Positions 54,630-64,000 of a stretch of DNA of 64,000 nucleotides are shown piece after piece. The notes beneath the pieces are model-generated. The model had not been told where the DNA came from, did not search any database, and saw only the letters and a program-made list of their open reading frames with translations. Within the stretch, counting starts at the first letter, position 1. Each line of letters starts with the position of its first letter. The DNA is from Colius striatus. Lineage: Eukaryota > Chordata > Aves > Coliiformes > Coliidae. Location: assembly GCF_028858725.1 (NCBI RefSeq), contig NC_084776.1:3410001-3474000 (forward strand). The letters are read 5' to 3'. The position numbers were made by a program, and so were the translations under genes.

Positions 54630-55863
54630 TCAACCTTATTTTGAGGTTTTTAAGTCTTAAAATTTCATATGCTGCTTTGGCATTTTGGTCCTGGAGAGCT
54701 GCCAGGGTGAAAGCATCACTGCTGGAAGACACAGGGCAGGGAAGGAAGAGGCTGCAAGCACGAGCTTGTCCCCTTGCAGGAGAAACAGCTTTATCCAAAC
54801 TTCATTTCTGCTCCTGTTATTTCCAACCTTTCTGAAAATTACCTTTCTGCAAAACAAAACCCTCCAGGGATTCTTGGTATATTTGAGCTTGTTTTGTCTT
54901 ACTGCAATTAAAACAAATAGAATATATGTACTTTTAACCTCACTTCTGGCATACCTTGTAATGAACACTGCAGCTCTTTGTTATTAGCTCATATTTGACA
55001 GTTATGTATTATTTACTATTTATTGTTTATTATTTATAAACTACTCCAAAGTAAGGTCCAAGCCCTGGCTCAGCACCACTGTTTGCATTGCCTGATGCCT
55101 GTCCCATGGGACTTCACTGCAGGTGTACATCCATCCAACTCTTGAACAGGATTCGTTTCTCTCCAGTTCCTTTAGATAAGCAGGTAACATATACCTAGTG
55201 TGTCTCTGGTGTCACTGTCTCCTCCTTTGCTAAGTTTTAAAACCAAAGGATCTTTTTGTAGATACCCTTAGTTTTTATAGTATCCTCAAGCATCTGTTTT
55301 CTCCTTTTAGAGCCCAGTTTGTAAGTGCTACACGACAGGTCTGCTGCTGGGCAGGTTCAAGCATCAAAGCACAACCCAGCCCCACCATCCAGTGACGAAG
55401 CTCACTGATCCTCATCTGTTCACTCCAGCCAGATAAATTATCAGATTTCCCCTGGAATCTCAATGTTTGATGTCAATTAATCTCCAGGAAAGCACTGGAG
55501 TTCACAAGCAATGATCTTACAGTTCCCAGAGTCCAGTCTAGTTTGCTGAGCTTGAAGTTAGTGGTTTCTGGTGGCTCACAGGCAGTTGCATTTGCATCTT
55601 CCCCTTGATGGAGTCTTTATATTCTCAGTCCTTCTTGGAAGAGAGACTTTTGGGATCACCAGAATCACTGATGCTCAGAGGCACAACAGCTGTCCCACAC
55701 AGCCATGTTCCTCTACACTGGGGAGTCGTTTAGTGTGGTTAATCCTGTGCAGCATCAGGAGATGTCCCTGTCCCTGAGTGGAATTTTCCTTTGTACTGAT
55801 TAAAGATAGAATTATTCATTTTATAAATTAAAATGTCTTCCTACATAAGCAGAAGTTATGGAA

Positions 55864-55869
55864 AATAAA
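55864..55869 (+). terminator. CACNG5: Candidate CACNG5 poly(A) signal
   Basis: AATAAA about 2.2 kb after the stop. The following C-rich sequence is not a typical G/T-rich element, so support is weak. Confidence 0.22.
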
Positions 55870-55880
55870 CCCCCACTTCA

Positions 55881-58800
55881 TGCCTTCCTCAAGGCCCCAG
55901 AAGGTTCAGCAGAGTCTAGGGGCAAATTAGAAAAGTAATTCTTTTAATTCATTGGAGAGATTATTATCATGTGGCTGCCGTTGTGAGCCCAGGAGTTCAC
56001 ACATTCACCCAGTGAGCACAAGCCCTTCATAAGTGCAGCATTGCCAGGAGAAATCTGTCAAAATAAGTTGTTGGTTCAGTGAATGCTGGTTTGGGCAAGA
56101 AAACGTGGTGCTTGGTAAAGCACAGGCAGCAGTGGTGTTGCTGCCCCTCTAACAGTGCCCAGCATGGCAGCAGCTCTCAGGATGGATGTCTGTGGACCTG
56201 TAAATCTAAATACCACACCTTCAGTGACTGTGGAGGAACTTCTGCAGAGCCTCTAAGAGGTATGAGTGTGCCATGGGCAAGGAAGTTGGGTGAGCTGCAG
56301 AGCCTAACTACCCTGCAAAGTCCTTCTCCCCACAATGTCACCCTGGGGCTGATGTTCTCCACAGAAATAAGCACTCAGTAAGTAAATGTTGTACCCTCCT
56401 ATGACACCTACTCATCATTTAAACACCTCTCCTCCTGGTAATCTGGCATGGCTTCATCACACCTTAATCTCTCTTATGCTGCATCCTTCACTCCCTGAAT
56501 AACACCTTGTGGTTGTTTCCTTTGGTCTCTCTCCCACCCTTGTTTCAGTGCTGGCCTTATGCTGTGTCCTTTGTCACTTGCATTGTAAGAAATGAAAAGT
56601 GGAGTTTGAGGAGAAACTAGATTTTAGTTTAAACTAAAAGACTGAAGTCCTTAAACTCACTCCTTGTGTTGCTGATGGGACGAGTCAAGCTGCTCCCAGA
56701 CCTGTGGGAAGGTACTTGCTGGCCTGATGCCTTGCAGAAAACCCTTTGCACTTAGAAGCAAAAAAACCCCTCATTTTGCATGAATGTCAGACCCTCTGTG
56801 CATGTGGCTCTGTCTGAACTATAGCATTAGAGCAGCTAACTGGGATTAAGGGTTAAAGAGAAACCCAGCGCTGCCCAATCCACACACGGTTGGCTGCTCC
56901 CTGGTGCTGCTCAGAGCTGCAGCAGGCTGAAGCTTTTTGTGTCCCTGCCACCGGCCTCCCACACAGCACACACATCCATCCCACAGCCCAGGTGCCATAT
57001 GGAGTTCATGGCACTGGGAGGGAGGGATGGCAACTGAAGAAAGTGCATGTAGGAGGTGAGCAAGCCCTCAGCCTGCACAGGTTGTGGGGAGGCTGGTCAG
57101 GAAGGCAGGCACCCCGAGATCTTCTCAGGGAACTCCTGGGAGCCACCTTCCCCTTTCTGTTTGTTTTTAAATTAAATGCCCCTTCTGTAGAGGCATTTTC
57201 TGGCCTGTTTCTCCCAGGACATGAAAGCTCCTCTCTACCACCGTGTCCCCTCCCACATCCAGGACATGCTCTCCTCATTGCACCCTTCCACATCATTTCC
57301 ATGGTCCCAGCTATGGTGGAGCTTTGGTAGGAGTAGGTTCCATCTGCCTGTTATTTAAAAGTGTCCTGAAAACCCTTATTGAATCATGAGGTATGGCTGC
57401 AAGAGGTTCATTAGAGACCAATTGTGAGAAGTAATTAAGTAGCCAGGAATAATGAGGCTGTGCTGGGTCATGTTCTCCCTCGGTTGCTGCTGGAGCAATT
57501 TATGGCTCCAGAGCCCTTTCTTGCACTGTGGAAAAAAAGAAGTCTCTCTCTCTCCCCCTAAATCTACATCAAGGTCTGACTGAAATACCCTCCAGTGCTG
57601 CTTCCCTTGCATGTCTGTTGCTACTGGATGTGAGGAGCTGCTGGGAAGGTGAAGGTGAGGTAAGAGCTCCCATGAGGCAGTAACCTCTTACTGGCAGAGA
57701 ATCAGACTGAGAGCTGAGCTGTTTTGGCTAATAGTGAAGCTGCTACAGTGGTGAGGGGAGGTGGTTAGGACAAGTGTTTTGAGGCAACCTGGTCCTGTTC
57801 CTGCCCATGGAGCTGCTGCTTGGGTGGGAAGGGGAAGAGCAAATCCCTACAGCTGGGGAAGCCCCATCTGGAACTTGCCTCCTCGGGATGCAAGACTGGA
57901 GACCTGTGTCTTTCATCATTTTGAGCAGACAAGACCCAAAGGTATTTTATTAGAATGGATTTCAGCCACATATCACTGTGACAGGGCAAAAGAGCTGACT
58001 TGGGCATGGTGTATGCAGTTTGGGGGTTTCTAATACACAGTGCTCTGCTCACAGGTCCTCACATTGCATTATTAATAGTGTTTGCCAGGGTTGTGCATTC
58101 ATTTTCCCAAATGTGAGTGAGCCCTATGGGTTATTCAAGGTGTGCTAAGAAATGAAGTAGTCTTATTCCTCCCTGCTGATAGCTTGTTAGCTGTACAGAA
58201 CCAGCATGTCTATGGTGAGGATGCTGTGTGAACAGGCAAACTATTCACCCAAGTAAATACTCCTCCACTAATGAGAGGTAGCTGAGAAATATTTATTCTC
58301 TGCTTCTTTCTTCCTTCCTTATGAGATCTATTTATTTATGCACTTTTTTTTATTCCTCCACCACAAAAGATTGCCATTTTCACCTAACTAGAAGGGGTTT
58401 TTTAAAGGCACTTTCCCTCCTCCCTTTTCTGGTCTGGTTTCAGGGCTTCCTGAGCTCTCCTTCATCCTGCTGTAGCATCCTATGCTGCATGGGTTGGGTT
58501 GCTCCTCCAGCTCTCCCTCCCTGAGCACCACATGAGCTCTTTCCCTTTTCTTTCTGCAAATTGGCTGAACAGAGCTGTCCTGTACATGTTAGAGCTGTGA
58601 CTCCTGGGGTGGGGAGCAGGGTGTCCCCAGCACACTCTTTGTGGGTGCCGCCCCACGTGCCCTGCCAGGACCAGGGGGCTCAGCTGACCTTTTCTCCTCG
58701 CACTGCAGGATTCCTATCTATCTCTATTGTGTAGATATCAACTTGCAACCTGTTCCCATGGATACAGTAGATTATAGAAAGGGAAGAGATGCCTTTTTGC

Positions 58801-61800
58801 TTTGTCTTCATGTAAGGTTTTATATACCTTAGATTTTGGATCACAATGACCTCAGCAGGCAGCGTTTGTAATGGGTAGGTGATGGCTACAGCAGTTACCC
58901 TGTGTGTCTTTAATTGCAAACCAGCCCCCCAGAGCTAAGCTTTGAGAGGTGGCTCTGGGTGCTGGGACTGCCCATGGCCTGCCCTCTCCCACAGCTGCAA
59001 ATAACGTCTCATTAGCAAAAGATGTGCCCAGGTCCCATTGCTTTCAGTGACAAGCACTGCCATGCTGAGCACATTGTTAAGCTGTGTCCCTGTGGGTTAC
59101 TCGAGGAAAGGTCAGACAGTCACACTGGCTTCTGCCACAGATGAATCCAATGAAAACAGAGATGGATGAGATGTCAGCATTGCTGTCCTGTAGCCTGCTG
59201 CTCATCACCACAGAGTTGTGGTTGGTGTGTAGCATCACCATGCCAACCTCCTTGTTTTCACACCACTTCATCTTTGAATCTCTGGCCAATTCAGACTTCT
59301 AGTAAACTTTGTAGGGGAGAGATTCTTTTTGCTTTTATTGTAGTTTGCAACCCAGGGAAGCAGTATTTCAACAAAAATATTATACCCTCTCAGCTGTGTT
59401 GCCAGACTCCTGTCCCAGGGGCTGTATTTGAGGAATATATTGGCTCTAACAGGATGTTTTCAAGCCCTAAGCAGTTTTGTCTTGTGTTCTGCAGGCTTGG
59501 TCTAGCATATTTAATCAAACCACCTTAAAAATCACCAGCCTCACCCCTCTCTCCATTTCTAGTGAAAGGAGAAGTATTCACACACAAATTGTGATTAATA
59601 TGGCTTGAAAATAAGCAGCCAACAGCATTGCAGGTTATTCCCCAATCAGTCATCACTTTTGTCATAGGCTCCAGATAAATCTTCTGGCTGTGATGAGAGG
59701 CAGCTGCTTTTAATCTTTAATGTTAGGGCAGTGTGAACTCATTTCTCCCTTAGGAAGCAAACCCTGTATGACTGGGGTGCAGAGAAGGTGTTTGATGACT
59801 TGGGCCCATTCAGGTTTGCAGCTGCTTAAACTGAGGCTACTGCAGCTCAGGCTGCTCCAAGGGCTGCATGAACTGGTGTGTTTAGGTTCTGTTCAAATTG
59901 CTGCTTTTGGAACAAAGTCCCTATTAGCCCAACTCGACCCAACTACCATCAATCTGCATGTAGACAAATCCCCAGACTTGAGGTTCAGCTCTCTATTGCT
60001 AATTGACAAAGTCTGTAAGCATGGATTGAAATCCCTTGGACACTAGCAGGATTCATATCAGAGCCAAAATTAAGGCCAAGCAAAGATCTGCTAAACAGGA
60101 GCTGCCTTTGTGGACGTCTTTAAAAGCACCTGATAGTGGGCTTTAGTGACAGAGAAGCTGGAAGGCACAAAAGAGGAGATAGTAAAGAGACAGGACCATC
60201 AATTTCTTATTTCTCACATAGTGATAACATCTTTAATGAGGTGCATGTTCACAAGAATGTAACCCTGAGGTTCTCACATCTGTCTGGCACCTTGACACAC
60301 GCCAGCTTCCTGCTGCAGCTTCAGGGGGGCAATCTGCCAAGAAAACTGAGAGGTGTGATTTAATTAATAACAGCTAATTTGAATAAGTACCAAAATGTCA
60401 CTCAGCTTCTCTGGAGGTGAGCTCGGTGATTTCACCTCCATGGAGCAAGGAGACACTATCAGTGTCACACTCAGTGTGCTGTCATGTCGGTGAAGGTCAG
60501 ATCCTGCTCATGTCTTTATATTTCATAAGTAAATCTGTGGTGTTGAGGTTTAGCATAAATGAGTGCTGTGTGGACCTTAGTGCTGGTTTAATCTTTCTCC
60601 AGCTCAGCCCATCAAAGGCTGCTGTAAGTGAGGGGATAAGTCAAGCATCCTGTGGCACTTGTCGAGGCTGCACCGTGCCCGGCTAACATCTTGCATCGAA
60701 ATAACATGACGTTGCTTCAATGCTGGACAAGTTCAAATACTTGAGTGAAAGCTCCTGTTTACCCTTGGAAAGCAAATTGGTTTTCATTCTAGCAGGAATT
60801 ACAGGCTCTGTTTCTTGAGAGAGCATCCCCACCTCCTGCTGGGCTTAACGAACTTTGGAATGACCCCTGTTCATCCCGGACAGGAGGATCATGTATTATT
60901 TAGCAGCATTATGTATAATTTAGATGGAGAGAGAAGGCCTCTCTAGCAGTGCAGAACATGTACATCTAAAATCCCTATCAAATTATTTATTTCCATATAA
61001 ATTATGTACTGTCAAAACTGCTCCACTGATCTGAAGGTTAAAGGCTCTGTCACAGGAATAGCAGCTCCCAGCCACTTCCATCAGAACATCCCTATTTACA
61101 GAGAGAAGCAGCCCAGTGGTTGTGGGTTTCCCATTGATCTGCTTCAGCAGCTCTCTCTGGCTTAGAACAGTTGAAATAAATTAAATAGAGATATAAACCT
61201 ACAGCTGTCTTATCTTTCCATAAAAGTAGGTCATATCCCCAGCTGAGCTGTATTTTATTCATGTAAATACATTTTTACAATTAAAAATGCAACAAAAACT
61301 ACGTTCATGGCAACAGAGATGGAACTGGGTTAGGGCTGAGGCTCAGCTTTCCTCGGGACACAGCTGGACAAGTGGGTTTCCCCCTTCTCTGACATGGACC
61401 TGAAGCCCCAAACCACCACTTTGGGTGCAGGAAAGCTGAGTGGAGCAGGAGAGTGAAAGTGCTTAAAGCTCTGCAGATTGAGCTCCATGTAGGAATAATT
61501 ATGGTTGCTATTTTAAGGAGTTGTTTAATAACGTTAAACCGATGACAGCCTGAGATTATAACACTGCCACCTCCACATTCCTGGGGGCTTTTCTTTTCTT
61601 TTCTTTCCCCTCACCCCCTCCCATCAGCTCTGGTATATTTGCCTTTTTCCAAGCCTGTGTTACCAATTGTCATTCTCTGGAGCAAGCTGGGAGTCGCTTT
61701 GCACGAGGGGAGAAAGCGAGGTACTGAAGTACAACAGCCAATCACTCCACTCACAGTACAGATCAGTGTGTTCAGGAGCAGCATCCACGTTTTCATCTGG

Positions 61801-64000
61801 CCTGGTAAAATTTTGGGGGGATAAATTAGAGCTGCTTTCAAGGGGCTGAGAGGTCATCCCATAGGTACCTTGTGCAGTGACCTGTAGCATGCATGGGGCT
61901 GCAGCCTGGGGGAAAATACTCCTCTGAGGTAACCCATGGTTACTTCTCAGTTTCCCTATTTATCATAGAATCATAGACTTGTTTGGTTGGAAAAGACCTT
62001 TTAGATCATGTCCCAGCCCTTCCCTCACACTGCCAAGCCCACCACTAACCCATGGCCCTTAGCACCTCAGCTACACACCTTTGCAATAGCTCCAGCATTC
62101 AGCTTCAGCATTTCAATGTCTTTCTTGGGGTGAGGGCTCCAAAGCTGAGCACAGTACTCAAGGTGCAGCCTCACCAGTGCTGAGAACAGGGACACAATCA
62201 CTGCCCTGGTCCTCCTGGCCACACAATCTCTAACAGAAGCCAGGATGCCATTGGCCTTCTTGGCCACCTGGGCACACTGCTGGCTCAGGTTCAGCCTCTG
62301 TTGATCAACAGCCCCAGGTCCTCTTATAAAACAGAAACTACATTATTGATTGGCATGTTGGTACTTTGGGAACTGTGGATGAAAAGTTGCCCTTTGTATG
62401 TATACACATAATTAATAATGGTTTTTTTCTGGAGGTTTGATGTTTTGTTTGCACTGTGTGGTAATTAGCACTGAGGTCCTCTTGGCAAGATGCTCCCTCC
62501 CCAGCTGCTTATAGAAACTGCCATAAGAGGGATGTCAGAGCTGTCTCAGGGACCTGCACTGCCAGAAAAATGAGGAGCCTGAAACAGAGACAGAAGGAAA
62601 AAATGAGCTAGAAAGAATGGGGCTTTCTACCACATTTTCCTGTTTCCCAACCAAGAGGTTGGGAAGGTTAAAATGCAATTTAAAGTAGATCAAAATAGGT
62701 CCATCAACCTGTCCCATTTGCTTGAAGGTGGTTGGTTGAGTGGGTGTTTCAAGACATCAGGAAAGATGGTTGAAAATAAATTAGGTTTCATTTAGCTCAC
62801 AGTAACAATTAAAACTTGGAATGGTCAGGGGTTGTTTAGGCAAATCAATTAAAAGATTGGCACATAAATGATGCAACACCTTTTGTCTTCCACTGTCCTA
62901 GTCAAGCTGGGAGACCTTCAGACTGGACTGTCATAGGTGAGTTCACTAAACCTATACATGTTCCCACTGGCTAACTCTAGAGCTGTCCAGAAGCTACCTG
63001 CACATCTCACTCCAGAGGCAATGGCTTTTCATTGGTGGGGTAACCCATGGGAAGGGTGGAAGGGTAAGAAACTCTTAGGAAGCACAGATCTCTCAGTGAT
63101 TGAGTTACCAGCTTTCACAATTAACAATGAAATTGAGCACCAGATATTTGAGACAGCAGAGAGATGCTGGAGAGAACATGGGTCAAAGCACAGATGACAC
63201 TGGGCACAAAAAGACCCTCCAGTCTTGTGGACAAAGACACTGTTGGGCTGGAGGATGCTGGAATGGGATAAAATTCAACCAAAACTTGCAACTGTTAAAG
63301 AGAAGCTCCAGGTCTCATCTCCAGCCCTAGAGCAGTGCTACTGTTAAGGCTTTCAGGTTGCTTCCCATGTCCTGGGCACAGCCTGAGGCTTGGCAGCTGG
63401 TCTGGGAAGACCAGCAGCTTCTGTGGCATCCCAGCTGCAGCACTCATGGCATCAAATATTCATCATCCAAATGGATGCTCAGAGCTCCTCCAGCCCACAG
63501 ACCAACCAGCATCACATCTGTGCCACCTGCAAGTGCTCACTGGGAGGGACTTGAGAGACTTTCACAGAGGGAAGCCCCACAGACTGAAACATTTATGAGT
63601 AGCCAAGATGGTTCCTTAGTAACTACCCTGAAGAGACCAATTCTGCACTGATGTCTCTGTATGTGCTCACATCTGTGGCTGCAGGAGAGCAGGCTCCTAA
63701 AAACAGCTCAGCATCTTCCAAGGGCAATAGTCAAAACTCAGAAGCATTTGCAGTGCAGCTATGGGACAGGGCTGTGTGATAGCACCCAGCATCACTAAAC
63801 TGCTGCCACTGGGGTGTTTCTGCCCCAACACCCCAAAGGATTTCTTGCTCTAGAAAAGTTCTGTGCAAGTACAGGGACCAAAGGCAAGCAAAACTCACTT
63901 GTCCTGCAGTTTGAGGGCATAGGGTCTCCTGCCTGCCCCTGCCCATTGCATCTTTGTTGCCCATGGGCTTGACAGCAGCCAAGCTCCACGGGTAAAATGG
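55881..64000. other. Intergenic region downstream of CACNG5
   Basis: No gene or RNA recognised. It holds one minus-strand CR1 copy (61,963-62,325) and an AT-rich block at about 60,885-61,020. I looked for a CACNG4-like first exon (TDYWLY followed by GLWRVCC) and found none. Confidence 0.7.
61963..62325 (-). mobile_element. CR1 LINE 3' fragment with end of ORF2 (minus strand)
   Basis: On the plus strand it opens TCATAGAATCATAGA and GGTTGGAAAAGACC, the reverse complement of a CR1 tail. The minus-strand reading at 62,067-62,267 gives [20 protein letters not shown], then [18 protein letters not shown] and KKDIEMLKL. These are hallmarks of the C-terminal part of the CR1 reverse-transcriptase polyprotein. 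It is 5'-truncated and retains a short intact-frame segment. Confidence 0.92.

Larger units (their letters stand above)
53678..55880 (+). other. CACNG5: Putative CACNG5 3'UTR and downstream flank
   Basis: Non-coding sequence after the stop. It includes a TG repeat (54,614-54,629) and an AU-rich stretch with TATTTA motifs (54,985-55,040). The first canonical AATAAA noted lies at 55,864, with a weak downstream element. The ATTAAA at about 54,905 is an alternative, so the UTR end is unresolved. Confidence 0.35.

Noticed and set aside
55881..64000. Search for the first exon of CACNG4, the expected next gene
   Set aside because: No frame shows the TDYWLY...GLWRVCC pattern. If present, the gene lies beyond the window.

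Overview
The window is vertebrate nuclear DNA and looks avian. It contains exons of two conserved animal genes with canonical GT/AG introns, a CpG island, and six fragments of CR1-type LINEs. The CR1 copies have the (ATTCTATG)-type 3' tails typical of birds and other sauropsids. The introns are compact for these genes, which favours a bird. The species cannot be fixed from the sequence.

Region 1 (1-about 28,370, + strand) is the 3' half of PRKCA, protein kinase C alpha. Nine coding exons (4311-21991, 368 codons plus stop) encode the end of the V3 hinge, the whole kinase domain and the C-terminal V5 tail. The regulatory half (C1A, C1B, C2) lies upstream of the window. A 3'UTR of up to about 6.4 kb probably follows, with candidate poly(A) signals near 22,330, 23,985 and 28,355. 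Bases 1-4310 are intron.

Region 2 (28,371-35,700) is intergenic, with one CR1 fragment and no recognisable gene.

Region 3 (35,700-about 55,870, + strand) is probably CACNG5, the gamma-5 TARP-like subunit. A polypurine tract runs into a CpG island with a candidate non-coding first exon (donor at 36,033). A gap of about 13.9 kb holding two CR1 copies follows, then five coding exons (49,995-53,677) that give a complete 275-residue four-helix protein.

Region 4 (about 55,870-64,000) is intergenic with one CR1 copy. PRKCA followed by CACNG5 in the same orientation matches the order on human chromosome 17. The next expected gene, CACNG4, is not in the window.

The two genes are not an operon or pathway unit. 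PKC alpha is a lipid- and calcium-activated Ser/Thr kinase, and CACNG5 is a membrane auxiliary subunit of the TARP/claudin superfamily. I found no undescribed multi-gene system. The points most worth a second look are: a PKC alpha C-terminus that lacks the mammalian PDZ ligand; a GYNNGY tandem donor after the ATP-lysine exon; a CR1 copy ending about 23 bp from a CACNG5 acceptor; a polypurine/G-quadruplex tract beside the CpG island; and an unexplained intronic reading frame with zinc-finger-like Cys/His spacing.
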